A stretch of 64,000 nt of DNA from Monosporascus cannonballus (lineage: Eukaryota > Ascomycota > Sordariomycetes > Xylariales): the NCBI GenBank assembly GCA_004154925.1, contig QJNS01000190.1, positions 92,660 through 156,659 on the forward strand, read 5' to 3'. The translations under genes and the position numbers were made by a program. The notes beneath the pieces were generated by a model that saw only the letters and a list, made by a program, of their open reading frames with translations, was not told the origin of the DNA and did no database searches. Numbering within the stretch: the first letter of the stretch is position 1; each line of letters starts with the position of its first letter. Positions 26,675 through 39,792 of the stretch are shown piece by piece.

Positions 26675-28024
26675 CTTTTAACAAATATATTAATATTTTC
26701 TATAAGGCGAGGTTAATTTGGTACTTTTTTATTTTGACCGCAAAATATACGGATATTAACGTTAATTTAACCTTATTAAATTATTGTTATTTGTTAATTA
26801 TATAAAATATGTTGTTATTTTGTTTTTCTTTTTTCAAATATTGTTTTTGTTAATTAGTTATAAATATACGGGTTTCCGGATTTTGTATGGGAAACCCCCG
26901 GCGCGTGAAGGGGGTGGCGCGTGACCTGGGTGTCTGACTTAAACTAAGGCTCAGTAGCTGATTAATAGCTAGGGCCCTTTAGAAGTCAACCAGATAAATC
27001 TACTTCTTCAGTTGCAAATGTTTCCGTGTATCATGCCAAGGTGTAATAGGTGAGTAAGCAGTTATGTTCTTGAAACGGAGCGGCCACCGTGTCAGAGGTG
27101 TCAGCAGTGACGATGATTCATTGGCTAGATGAGCTGTCGCTTTCGAGAATTCAAGTGCCCCTGGGAGCTTAAGGTGAAGGCCCCGCCAGGAGCTATTGCT
27201 GTCGCCCTGAGAATGCAGCCTGCGTGGCGCTTGACAGGCTATACAATATCTTGCTATGTGCCGAGCGATACGCCAAGTACAACGTCTTCATTTAATCATG
27301 CAACGAGATGATCTCAGGCGCGGCATCTTTGACGAGTTGCTCGACTTCTTGCCCTTGCTGCTCCCTATATAACCGAACTTGAAGTACCTTTTCGTCGATG
27401 CCAACAAGACTTTCTATTTTGCCTTTTTGATGGCCGATCTTGTCACCGATATACCGATCTATACCGGCAGAATTTATATAAAAAAAAAGTTGAGATAAAG
27501 ATTAAATGATCTATACCCTTTACGGATATATAGTTATATAATCCTTTACACATTAACGCTGGTTATCTGCTATGGAAGTTAACGGGTATTTAGCTTAGTT
27601 CTGAAGAGTAAGTCCTAGAATAGGTACCCCGTTAGCCTCTAACTTTAGAACATGTTGCGCTTCTCCTTTAGTAGGACTTGTGATGTCATATTTGGCATGA
27701 TTAAGAAATTATATGGGATGTTAGGAGAGCCACTGCGTCATCCTGGGCTAGCTTGAAATCATATCCCGTCATGAGTTGGACGAACATGAGCCCCAGATAT
27801 CGTGAGCAAGGTACCTCCCTGACAAGCGAGGAAGGCAACACCGAAAGATACATATGTATTCTGCTTTATAATTGCAGCCAGTTCAACTAATATCGTTCTA
27901 TTGGTCGTCGCACAGGGCTGGCGCGGTAAAGGTTATGATTTACATAGGTTAGACCATTTGATTATGACTGAAAGCTCCCCTGAGGATGTTTGTCCAGCTG
28001 GTCGTTAGTTCCAAAGGCATCAGA
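26675..28024. other. Host-like sequence without a recognised gene
   Basis: The first 200 bp are AT-rich. From about 26880 the composition becomes balanced (GGGAAACCCCCGGCGCGTG and onward) with little RIP. The longest open frames are about 60 codons and show no recognisable family. It lies downstream of the 3' end of the chitinase-like gene at 28025. Confidence 0.5.
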
Positions 28025-28528
28025 CTATGGCGGCACGGGTTTCCTGTAGTCGTACGGCGGTGGTTGGCCCCTATATATCGGGTCAAAGGTTAAAAGGACA
28101 AAGGCCGGGTCATTGGGAGCGACTGCGGCAGGCCAGCAGGGGTTGACCCACAAGCCGTAATCCGGCTCCGGGTTAGGATCGTGGCCCCACCTGCCCCAGC
28201 TGAACTCGGGCCGCCCTCCGATGGTGACATAGGCGTAGGTCTGCGTCACGCCCGATATTATCGCATGCTGCCTGTTGGGCGCGGCGACGAACTTGTTTTC
28301 AAACTTTCTATCCGACAATTCTTGAACCGGAGGAACGAAGCACACCCCTTTCCAGAGTCTGCCGGCGGGCTCATTCTCTTCCGCGGGTAACCAGCGCACA
28401 GCTTGGCCCCTGCTGTTTATCCTGCCCTGGAGATAGGCCGGATGTTGGTTGTGCAGGAGGTAAGCTGGCGGGTATTCGTTTTTGTCACAGTCTTCTGCTA
28501 TCCTGTGGGCTAAATCCTGCCATCCAGG
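28025..28528 (-). pseudogene. 3'-terminal segment of the chitinase-like gene: nuclease-like domain
   Basis: An open, unmutated frame on the minus strand runs from the H insertion point to a TAG at 28025-28027. It shows C-D-K-N-E-Y-P-P-A-Y-L near 28480, then G-Q-A-V-R-W-L-P-A-E-E-N, then L-L-T-F-D-P-I-Y and a Pro/Tyr-rich end. The D-E-Y-P...E-N arrangement recalls the Pfam NucA/NucB deoxyribonuclease family; this assignment is from memory and moderate. The codons continue in frame with 35254-35520 once element H and one CCAGG are disregarded. Confidence 0.75.
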
Positions 28529-28734
28529 TGTCAGGTGCCAAGGTGCGACCCCCTTTCCGGGGCCCAGCGCCCCACCAGTATGGCTCCAATTTGTGTATAT
28601 ATAGGGGGGCTTCGCCCCCGAGTAGTTAAAAGAGGGCAGGCATTAATGGTTATCTATTTATTATCCATATTATGAATTACTTATTAAGTTATTTTTTCTG
28701 CTTTTTATTTCGTATTTTATTATTTTCCTTAATA
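28529..28734 (+). repeat. 5' LTR of Gypsy H
   Basis: The first 110 bp are clean and include TATATATA followed by a GGGGGC-TTC-GCCCCC stem-loop (about 28600-28620). From about 28640 the sequence switches abruptly to RIP-mutated, ending TTTCCTTAATA instead of TTTCCCTGACA. Confidence 0.93.
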
Positions 28735-31700
28735 TATTAATACCTTTACTTATTTACGTAAACCGTTAGGTAAAAAATAGTTTGTAACGATTAACAAGCG
28801 AAGATATTATAGGATAACAAAATACGGAACGATTTTTACGCGGGCTATAATAAGCTATTTAGAAAACTCCCAGATAATAAGGCTAGAAATATTCCCCGAA
28901 TTACCGGCTTTAGATCGGATCTCAGAAATTATCGCTGTACTGTCGGAGGAAAAATTAAATCGCAAAATCTAAAAAAGGAAGAAATAAATAAAGCTACAAA
29001 AAAACGATAATATTTGGCAGCTTTAAAAAAAGGAAAAACACCGCCTTTTAAGCTAAAAGATATTAACGCAGAAAATTACGATAAACCTGCGAAATACGGC
29101 CGTAATAAAGGAAAATTTAAATTATCGTTATTTAATTTGCGGTATAAGAGATTTTTCCGGGTAAAATTAACGATATTTTTCATTAACTTAACGGCCCGTT
29201 TTATGTTATTAACGATAAATTTCATTACGGATATAGCGAAAGTAATATACGTTAATACTTATTTTGAAAATCCGTATATTAAACGGTAATTAAAATTTTT
29301 AACGATAAAAAAAATAATAACCCGGGATTATTAACGTAATAAAAATTTAAAACCTAATTGGAACATAATATCGGAAATAAAAACATCCATAATTTTACTA
29401 TTTATATTAAGTTAATAAAATTATAATAATAATTCGGAAAAAAGTTTTAACTTTTTTTGATCGATATAAAATAATGGAAGTAAAAAATCCCGATAATTTT
29501 TTAAAAAGGATATAAATAATACGATTATTAATTAAACTTATTTCCGAATTATATAACAAAATTATTAAAGATATTATATTGGAAATAAAATAAAAGTTAA
29601 TAATAAAAATATAATAAATTAAATTTATTTTAATTATTTTATATAAAGGAAATTTAGCTAGGAAAAAAAGAAATAAAGAAATAAAAAGGGTTATACCGGC
29701 TTACGGCTAAAACTAAAGTAAATACGTAACGGCGAACCGTTAATTTTTTGGTTTTACCGGCTTTATTATTTTAATTAAAAAAGAAGTTAATATAGAACTT
29801 ATTTTAAATTAAAAAAAATAACGTAAAAGATTTATAAGCCTTTTATAATATTTTTATTACGGAAAAAAATATATATAAAACCCGATTACCCCGAAAGAAA
29901 ATGTTTCCGGTATAGGAAATTTAGATATTAAATAAAAAGTTGTTCGCAAAATAATAATAACGTTTTTATTAGAGCGAACGAAATATTATTCGGCATGTAA
30001 AAAACCTAAATTACAAAATAAGGATATTTAGTTTTTCGGTCCAGATTTAAAGTAACGGTACGGCTTTAAATCGAAAAAAAGTAAATAACGTATAAAAGCT
30101 TAATAAATAATAGTAGTAATTATGATTTAATACAGAAAAAGCTATTTCCAAAATGAACGGTTTAAGAATTAAAAGGGAAAACGATAATAGAAAACGTTTT
30201 TATAACGGGGGTATCGTTAAAGAAATTTAATATATTATCCGAAATAATGGACGATTAAGGGATAAAACGAAAAATGCGAAATAATTTTTATGTTTTAAAA
30301 GACCTTTAAAAATATAATGTAATTTTGAGATTTCCTTAAGGTAATATTATCGACCCGGACCTAAATTTTAAAAAAAAAAGTCGTAATATTTTCGGCTAAA
30401 GAAAGGAAATATTACCTTAGTTATTATAAAAAAAGAAATATAAAAGGCGGCGAAAAAATCCAGAAACATAATGACTTTAATATTGGCGGACGTATTAAAA
30501 ATATAATATGTAAATAATTAAAAAAAGAGATCAAAAAACATATTACGGCGTTTTCGGAGGGCACCGGCGGCGGAATAACGTTTTTCCTTAAATATCAAAA
30601 TTATCAAAATATTTTTAACGTATTTTCCGCGGAAATTTTTCCTTAATATTATTATATAGAATATTATATCGACTTTGAAAACGAATAAATATTATCTTAA
30701 GGATTAACATATCCTCTTTAAAAAAAATAAAAAATACTAAGAGAATATATAGCGCATATTTTCGCCAAAAGATGGATTCAGTTTTCTCGTAGCTTAATAA
30801 AGGCGTCCGTTTTATTTATTCCTAAATTAAGGGGTAAATTATAGTTATACGTAAATTATCGAGAATTTAATAAGATTATCCGAAAAAATAAAACGGTATT
30901 ATTTTTTATTAACGAGATATTAAATAAGTTTTCGAAAGCGGTAATATATATTAAGTTAAACCTAAAAAACGTATATTATCAATTACGTATTAAGAAAAAA
31001 ATAAATAAAAAACGGTTTTTCGCACGAAATACGGTTATTTTGAATATTTAATAATAATATTTGAATTTATTAATATTTCGGTATCTTTTTAAAATTACAT
31101 TAACCGCATATTAATAAGGTTAGTAAATATTATTTATATAACATACTTAGATAATATCCTTATTTATTTAAAAAATAAAATAAAATATATATAATATATT
31201 TATAATATTTTAAAACGTTTTCGTTAATAAGACTTTTACGTAAATCCGGCAAAATACGTTTTTTTATATAAAAAAACTATCGTTCCTAAGATTTGTTATT
31301 AACTTAAAAGGTATTAATATAGATCTAGAAAAGGTTAAGGCGATTTAGGAATAAAAAAAACCTAATAATATTTACGATATCTAAATTCTTTTGAGTTTCG
31401 CAAAGTTTTACAGAAAGTTTATTAAGGAGTATTCGAAAATAACGGCCTTTTTAACGGATTTGTTAAAAAAAAACCTAACCGGCAAAAATTAAACTAAAAG
31501 GTAATAACTTACTAATATTCCGCAAATTAAAAATATTTTTTACGAAAATATTATTATTTTATTATTTTAATTTACGGTTATTTATTAAGGTAGAAATCAC
31601 CGTTTTAAATTTCGTTATTGGTATTATGTTTTTATAATTATATGGCGACCGATAATACCTAATAATTTTTATATTTCGGAAATTAAAAAAAAACGGAATT

Positions 31701-34686
31701 ACGTTATTATATTCTAAATATCAAGTTATTAATTATTATATGGGCCTTTAAATAATAAAAACATTACTTAATTTATATATAATATATTGTATAAATAATT
31801 ACAAATTATTTAAATTATAAATACCTAATATTTAAACTTTAGCCAAACGCAAAATAAATAAGATAATTGAAATAGTTAACAAATTTCGATTTTAAAATTT
31901 ATTACCGGAAAGGCCGGCAAAACCCCATAAACGGGTTATCGAGGCGACCGGACCTAAAGGATATTATTGCGAAATAGCAAATTAACAAATAAATTTTACC
32001 TTTGTTTTTAAAGAAATTTAAAACGGGACCGGAAGGATAATTAATAATAAATATTAAAATAACGGAAATTCCTAATTACTAACGGGTTTGCGGTTATTTA
32101 ATAGTAATCCAGAAAAAAGAATACGCCTTAATATTAATTATATTAAAAAATTAAAATAAATTAAAAAAACCCATTATAGAATTTATATAGATAACTTAAT
32201 AAAAGGATAAATTTATAAAATCGTTAATATGGAAAAAGTGTTATGATGAAAAGGTTATTACAGAATGTATTTAGCAAATAGGTACGGATTTTTTATTACG
32301 GTTTAAGGACCGAATTTATATATTTAAAAATTACCCGTTATATAAAAAGTTGTTACGGAATACCCATGACGACCTAACGGCAAAGTATTAAGGAATTTCA
32401 AAAACTTTAAAGCGGCTAAATACCAATTATTTTTGGGAAAATTTAAAAAAAGATGTAAAAAAGTATATGGCAATATATACGGTATGTTAACGGTTGAAAA
32501 CCAGGTACCATTTACCGTATAGGAAATTAAATTCTTTACCGGTATTTATAACCCCTTTTTAAGAACTTTCGATAAATTTCGTTACCGATTTACCGGATTT
32601 ATGGTTATAAATAAGGAAACGATATAATAATATTTTAATAATAATAAACCGTTTTATTAAGTACGCCTTTTACATCTTAACGTTTAAAGATTTTATTATA
32701 TATGGGCTAACGGATTTTTTTTCGTTTATATATTTTTTTGTTTTAGCCTTTTTTAAAAATTCGTATTAAATAAGGGTTTTTTATTTATTAGCTGTTTTTA
32801 AATTACTTTATATTATTAAGTAATAATTTAAAAACGATTAAATATTGCGTTTTACTTATAGATAAATAACCAAACGGAGCGATAAAACTAAAACTTAAAA
32901 TATTATTTATAAACTTTATATAATTTTAAATAAAATATTTAAGTCGAACAACTTTTATTAATAAAATAAGTATATAATCCGTTAATATATTGAGCCCACA
33001 AATAATTATTAACTTATATTTTATATAGGTATTAATTTTGCGAACTTATCGACTTTATGAAAAAATTAGCGAAAACTAACGTAATTAAGATATCCGAAAA
33101 AATAACAAAAATTATAAATAAAAAAAAAGAAAATATAACCGAGTTATTAAAAATTAATAACTAACAATACCTAAACTAATATAATTTAAGGCATATATAA
33201 TAATTATTTAAGGCTAAATAATTAATTTTTTTATCGATTAAAAATATTAATTAAAAGCGGCCGTATAAGAAATTTACAAATAAGTACTTAAAGTCTTTCG
33301 AAATAAAAAAGGTAATAAGTTATTAAAACTTGATTTACAAATTAAAATTTTCGAAAAAATATAAAATTTACAATATATTTTAATAAGGTTATTAAAGCCT
33401 TTTTACGTTAAGAATAATAAATTATTAATTAAGTAAAAAGTAAAACCGGCAAAAAATAATATATTTAAAATATAAAAAATCCTTAATTACAAAGGATATA
33501 GACGTAATAGGCAATATTTAATCCTATAAAAAAAGTATAATAATAAAAACAATTTTTAAAAGCCGGCAAATAACGTAAATAAAAACATTAAGTAAGAATA
33601 TAAGGAAAAATAGCGAAAACTTAAAGACGAAATAAAATAAAAATAATAATTTTATTTATTTTAATAATAAACTATTAATTATTAACGAAATTCCGGCAAT
33701 ATGCCGGGCGGATATCTAAAAATTTAAAAAATCAAAAATAACGAGATTACATAACGACTTAATAATAAACCCTTTATTTTTTTACATTTTCGTTTTTTTC
33801 GTTTTTAAGCGAGAAAATTAAATTTCCGCAAAAAAGCGCTTATAAAATATCGGTATTCTAAGTAATAACCAGTTAACAGTTACGTTACCATTAATAATTA
33901 ATTATAAAGATATATATAATTTTACGATAAAATTTCTAAAAAATAACCAGTTTTTTGGATACTCTTAAAGGCGTCGGCAATACGCTTTTGCATAATTACG
34001 AACTTAATAAGGTAATTAATTACGTTATCGACCGCCTTAGCGTTTTTCTCAGCGGCGGCGGCCAGGCATTCGGTAATAAAACGTTTGCTTTCCTGCTATT
34101 TTGCCATAATAACGACGTTAGCCTCCGCCTTTTTAGCAATAAGCGTGGCGGCGGCGGCCTTTTTACCTTATAGAGCCTTTTTTATAACTATCTGGGCCGC
34201 CTTAACAATTTACTGTATTTAATTAATAATAATTTCTTAACGTAATTACGGTTATAACATTATAAAGAATAAAAATTAGATAATTTAGGCCAAGAATATT
34301 AAAGTTAACGGCTATAATCGCAATAAAATTAATAATATAAATTTTTAAGGTATTAATAAATTATCATAAAAAATTAATAATAATATAACTAATAAAGGAT
34401 AATATACCGTATAAATTATTGTATAACAATATAAAGCTTACTATAAATCTTATAAAAATCGTATTTATTCGAAACCGTTAATATTTTGCGTTAATTTTTA
34501 AATTTATTATTAAGTTATTATACCGTAATAACCTTTTTTCCAGGTAAAAAATATAAAGATCTTATATTCGTTATTTGTGCAAACGGACGTAAAACTGGAA
34601 AACTACCGATATATGGCGTTAAAACAACAATAATACGGAACGGCGCAAAAAAACATAATATTATTAATATTATTATTATTATTACG

Positions 34687-34738
<52 letters not shown>

Positions 34739-35047
34739 TATATTATTATTATTATTATATTATATTATTATTATTATTATTATTACAGTTATAATAATAA
34801 TAATACTAATAATAATAATATTAAAAAATAAAAAAAACAAAAAGGTACAATTTGGTAAAAAACTTATATTAAAATAATTAATTATTTAAAAAAATAACTT
34901 ATTTTGTTTTACGTTAAGTTAAAACTTAATTTTACGATATTTTTACTTATAGAGGTTATCGTAAATTACCGGTTACCTTTTTTTTAACCTCCTTACGGGC
35001 CTTTAATAATACTCCTAAGGACAAGAATACGGTAAAAGGGGTAATTT
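28735..35047 (+). pseudogene. gag-pol remnant of Gypsy H
   Basis: Plus strand. Gag-like basic sequence lies about 28900-29300 (K-G-K-T-P-P-F-K-L-K-D-I-N). Reverse transcriptase runs about 30830-31300 (L-Y-V-N-Y-R-E-F-N-K-I, then F-I-N-E-I-L-N-K-F-S-K-A, K-L-N-L-K-N-V-Y-Y-Q-L-R-I), and the active site reads Y-L-D-N-I-L-I (Asp to Asn) near 31145. Further degraded sequence that should hold RNase H and integrase extends to about 32700. Beyond 33.7 kb I see only low-complexity and antisense-looking frames. Stops are dense. Confidence 0.8.
34656..34822. repeat. (ATT)n microsatellite
   Basis: Long runs of TTA/ATT trinucleotides are broken by ATATT interruptions and single C or G bases. It lies in the 3' part of Gypsy H. 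Confidence 0.95.
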
Positions 35048-35253
35048 TGTTAGATGCCAAGGTGCAACCCCCTTTCCGGGGCCCAACGCCCTATTAATGT
35101 GGCTCCAGTTTATGTATATATAGGGGGGCTTCGCCCCCGAGTAGTTAGAAAAGGGCAGGTATTAATGGTTATCTATTTACTATCCATACTATGAACTACC
35201 TGCTAGGCTGCTTCTTCTGCCTTTTACTCCGTGCTTTACCATTTTCCCTGACA
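35048..35253 (+). repeat. 3' LTR of Gypsy H
   Basis: Only the first 60 bp or so carry RIP changes (TGTTAGATGCC, CAACGCCCTATTAATG); the rest is clean to CCCTGACA. A hairpin lies at 35124-35138 (six-pair stem, loop TTC) shortly after a TATATATA box. Confidence 0.93.
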
Positions 35254-38200
35254 CCAGGGCCGTTATGCTGGGAGGACCAGCTGTTTGTTGCGCTGCCGTC
35301 CAGTCGGTGCCTAGTGACAGCGGCTTCAGGATGACAAGTTATGGTTTCTCAGTCCTTGTGCGCTTTTATAACCGACCTGTAGTGGTAGCAAGTTTGCCCA
35401 AATCTGGCGTCGCAATCCCTTATTATTGGGATCGGCTTCGCCCTTGCTTTATATGCGAACGACGTAATAACCATGTCGTTTTTCTGCGTCTTGTTTGCAA
35501 CGCAACGTTGCTTCTAAAGGGTGTTACGTGCCTTATCTATCCGTTTGGTTTCCTGATTTTTTGGAATCCTGTACTTTTTTTTTTCGTGACGCCGCCGGTG
35601 CCGTTAAGGCCATTATCGGTGCCCGCTTTAGGCTTGGATCGATCGATCGGGTTTGTCCCGTCCCTTTTTTTGCCATTTCCTTTTGGGATGTTTTTTGGTG
35701 GGGTGAAGCTCGATACGCCGTCTGCCACCTGGTTAAGGATTCCGAAAACCTTTTTAATATCTTCTGGAATTAGATCTGTCCCGCCGTACGGGTTCAACCA
35801 CTACGAGAACGCGCCTTCGGGATCTTCCTCCTTTGGGTAAAGGTAAGAAGCTGTTTGTACAGCCGTAGTGGCCATATTTACTTACCATCGTAAGTACCTT
35901 GCCTAAAAAAGAAAGTGGGTTAGGGGATATAAGGGGAGGAAATAATAAAAATGGATATACCTAGGCCGGCGTTAAGGACCCTGCCGGTATTACCAATGGC
36001 GAAATTTAAGCCTATATCGAGTACGAACTTAAGGGTTAATATAAGCATATAACAGCTAATTTGGTATGGTTAGTAAATACATAATTTGAATGGCGCTTAT
36101 GGGAGTACATATTTGTGCGATAATTAGCATTATTTCGATAACGACATCCATAATTTTATTAATTAGCTAATTATCGTATAAGTATTGTCTAATTATTATA
36201 TAATAACCATCCGGCGGCTTCCTTATCTATGGGATAAATTTATTAATTGGAAAATAATTTACGTAACCGTAATTTGTTGTCTTACTTTTTTTTTTAATAT
36301 TTTCGATAGTTAATCTGCATACTTATTGGTAAGTGTTTTTAGGCTGTTAACTTATATCTTGGAAAAACATATAATTTATTATATTCTTAAATTTATCGGA
36401 CTTTTCGTTATAGTTAGGCTTAGTGGGGTCGCCGACAAACATTAACCTGCCCTTATCCTTGTCGACAACCCGATATATGCATATAGCTTCCGGGCAGTAA
36501 CCGTATTTACATATAAATTTGCAAAACCGATTTAAGTTTAGGTTAAATTCGTCCCAGGCGATAATATCGTTTATCCCTTTTATTTCGGGTGAAAAAGGTT
36601 TTATTAACCCCGTTACCCTACAGTTATATAGGGAGTCCGGGTAGAAATCGTATTTGCAAAAAAACGCGTAAAGGTATCCTAAGTTAACGGATTCGTCTCT
36701 CCCAGCGATATATCCCTTTTTCCCGGGTGCGCCATTACCAGGAACAAAGTTAAAATTATCCGAAATAAAAGCCTGTAAGTCGATAACCCAATTGATATTA
36801 TTAATAAAATTTAAGCTTTTAAAATCGGCGCGCCGCATATCCTTAGTCGTTAAAGTTATATAATTAACGTAATCCCCTATTATTATTATTATTAGCATAA
36901 CCTTTAAAAGCATACCCTAACAGAAAAAATATTAGGGTTCGAAAAAAGGTGGGGAGCCGGCGAACCTTAATATAACATAATATCCGTATTAAAGCCGCCG
37001 TCGTAAAACGTCCTAATACCGTTACCGCGGCAAATAATCTTATTAATTTCGGCATTAGAAATATAATTAATTATTTTCGTATATTTTCCTGGCTTCGCAT
37101 TTAATTAAGTTTTCGAATCGGTAAATTTATATATAGGCCCCTAATAACCGTCCTTAATTATGTGAAATAATCGTCCGTAATTCGATTTACCTATAAAAAC
37201 CTTATTATTAGGTACGCCGGCTTTAATAATTATAGGCTTAAATTAATACAGATATGTATACGGTAAATAACCGAAAAGGAAAAAATTTCGGTAAATATAC
37301 TAATTAAAAAGGAATTACGGGTTTTAATTAGGTTAACTGCCGTTTATACGTTAATAAACGATACCTAACGAATTTGCTTAAGTTAAAACACGATCTTACC
37401 GTAATTTCGGATGTATTTCTTAAACGGATAAAAATTAAACGCATTTACGTTACCATAATCTTATTAACCGTACAGATCGTAAGTTATATAAACGATATAA
37501 TCGATTATGGCGGCAATCTTATTAATAAAGAATACCTTTAAATATTAATACGATATTAGGGCGGCGATTAATATCGACTTATTTTGGAATTTGTTTTTCA
37601 AGGTTATTAAAAACTTAAGATAAGCGACGCTATCGCCCGGCTTACTTATCGGCTAACCGCCAATTAAGATATCCGGGGCTTATTATCATTTCGTATTAAC
37701 GGAAGCTTTATTGCATACATATTAATTACTGGGTCCTTAAATAAGGATAAAAATAAGTCGGTTAAGCAAGAAACTTATACCTGGATATTCCCAATTAATA
37801 TTAACGCCATTAAGGCCTTTATCTTTTATAAATTATGTAAGGTTAATAGCAAACTTTTTCCGGTTATCGATAATAACCTACCTAATGATATTATACGTAA
37901 CAAATTCCGTTAAATAAGCTTAACCGCCAAAAGAAATAATACGTTTAATATTTTTTAATACCTTAAAGTTAACTTATTATTTATAAAAATCCTTAATAAT
38001 AAGTTTTTAAGTGTTTAAATTAATTTTGGCAAAATCCTAATATATATACGTATAATTAAAGTCGTTATTAACGTTTTTGGCCTTTAGCCATAAGCAATCT
38101 TGTCCAAAGTTTTAGGATTTATAATAATTAATACGTTCGAAGGCCGTAGGCGGGCCGGAATTTTGCTTAATTTTATTTCCGTAATTAAATACGTATATGC

Positions 38201-39792
38201 TTTAAAACCCCGGCAGCTTGGAACCCGGATTACCGCCCTTAGGCGCGTAGATTTCGTAATATGCCGCAAACGGGCCATAAAAACCCTAATTGCTACAGTA
38301 CGCCTTAAGGGGATAAAGGTTAAAATTAGCTAATAAGATAGATTTGTTATTCGGCGGCTTCGTACCGGGGACCAAAGGCCCGCATTTAATTTTTTGCTAG
38401 GGCGGCGGTAAGGGTGCCGTACTTTCGCTAAAGTACATATTATAGCCGGATAGCATTATAACGTATTTGGTCCAAGCCCAGGTTTTACCCTTATTAAACC
38501 TTTCGATTTGGCTAATAGTAAGCCCATATTTTTTCGCCAAAGTAGCGCAGTTATCCCCATTTGCGATAAAATGCATTATATAGGTACTATCTGGGCCAGC
38601 CTTCGGCGGGTCAGGCTTAGGTTCCGTATACGGGTTGCCAGTTAAATAATAAACGTAATCGTCCGGCATAAAAATCGAATATAGGTTTTTCTTAAGGTTA
38701 TACTTAATAAAATCGGCACCATTAATGCCATACTTAAACGCGAAAAAAGCATAATTATCGCCGGCTATTACCTGGATATGTTTATAAATAATTCGTTTAT
38801 CGATTTTATTACGTTTTGGCGGAAACCAGCTTTTTTTTTTATAATTAAAAAGGCGAAAAGGTTTCGGAAGTTCCGTTGCCGCTAAAAGTTTCGTTAGTAC
38901 TTTTTATAAATGCTCCGGCAATATCGAATATTTTGATATTAGGGAAAATTCCCGCAAATACCAATTTCCGATCCGCGGCATAATTTCCCTAATTCCAGTC
39001 TTAAATCGTTTTTTGAACCTTTACAAAGTTACCTGTTATATTAATTAAGATATTAAAAATTCGTTCAGGTTGGCGTCTACCGTTATATAACTAAGTAACG
39101 GTACGGCTGGGGAAAAAGCCGCCGGTCTGTAAACGCGTAATTAAGGTTTCCATAATAAACCTTATAATAGGTTTACTTAAACCCGCGCCGATATAGATAT
39201 TAACGACGGTCTGCCTATAATAAGCAAATAAAAAATTCTTATCGCAGTTATTTTCGGCGTTAAAAAACGTTCGTATACCCTCCAAAAGGCTGGCTACTTT
39301 GCCGCCATTCCTTTTTCTGCCGCTGCCGCTTGCCGAACGCAACAGTTTCTCCTGGAGTTCTTTGCCTGTAACGGCGTATGCCGGTATAATATTAAGGCTG
39401 GCGTCGAGCAGTTCTTCCGAATTCTTTGGATTCTCCACCGGCATGCCAGTCGTAACCACGCCAGCGTTATTGTCGACTATTAAAACAAAACTAAGCGTGC
39501 AGCAACGTAAAAAAACGGTAGTATTTAGGTCGTCTATGGGATGGGAAACGGAGAATTGCAAAAGCATAGGTTCCTTATAACGTCGGAGACGATTAAGTAA
39601 AAAATAAAGGGTCCAATTGTATATATTTACGTAATCGACATATAAAAGCAAGTAATCAAATTGATCGGGATAATAAGTTTTAAAGTTACTAATGGGCGAA
39701 GGATCGTCCTTAATTACAGGTGCCACAACCTGGGCACCGTTGAGGTCGACGGCAAAACGAGCGAGGCTGGCCCCCTATACTAGAAAAACCAT

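Larger units (their letters stand above)
28529..35253 (+). mobile_element. Complete Gypsy LTR retrotransposon H inside the chitinase-like gene
   Basis: LTRs of 206 bp (28529-28734 and 35048-35253) start TGTCAGG and end CCTGACA in the unmutated copies, with a perfect 5-bp duplication CCAGG at 28524-28528 and 35254-35258. The inside is RIP-ravaged. A solo LTR of the same family, almost unmutated, sits at 56347-56552. Confidence 0.96.
28025..39792 (-). pseudogene. Subgroup-C chitinase, killer-toxin alpha/beta-like, with nuclease-like C-terminus; broken by Gypsy H and RIP
   Basis: On the minus strand the frame starts with ATG at 39792 and a signal-peptide-like stretch, then the N-terminal region typical of these chitinases (A-P-V-I-K-D-D-P-S-P and E-P-M-L-L-Q-F-S-V, 39726-39091). 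A LysM follows (G-D-N-C-A-T-L-A-K-K-Y-G-L-T, I-E-R-F-N, 38669-38397). The GH18 part keeps P-G-D-S-V-A-Y-L (37640-37617) and D-Y-I-V-Y-I-T-Y-D-L-Y-G (about 37505-37470); I could not find a clean D-x-x-D-x-D-x-E catalytic motif. A W-V-I-D-L-Q and G-Y-C-P-E-A region lies at 36800-36420, and N-P-Y-G-G-T-D near 35790. The last part (35520-35254, then 28528-28025 across the insertion) has C-D-K-N-E-Y-P-P-A-Y, resembling NucA/NucB-type DNases. Family members are secreted and act on chitin. Many stops and indels make it non-functional. Confidence 0.85.

Noticed and set aside
35265..35840. 191-codon plus-strand open frame
   Set aside because: It is antisense to the chitinase-like gene, whose minus-strand frame has recognisable motifs; the plus frame has none.
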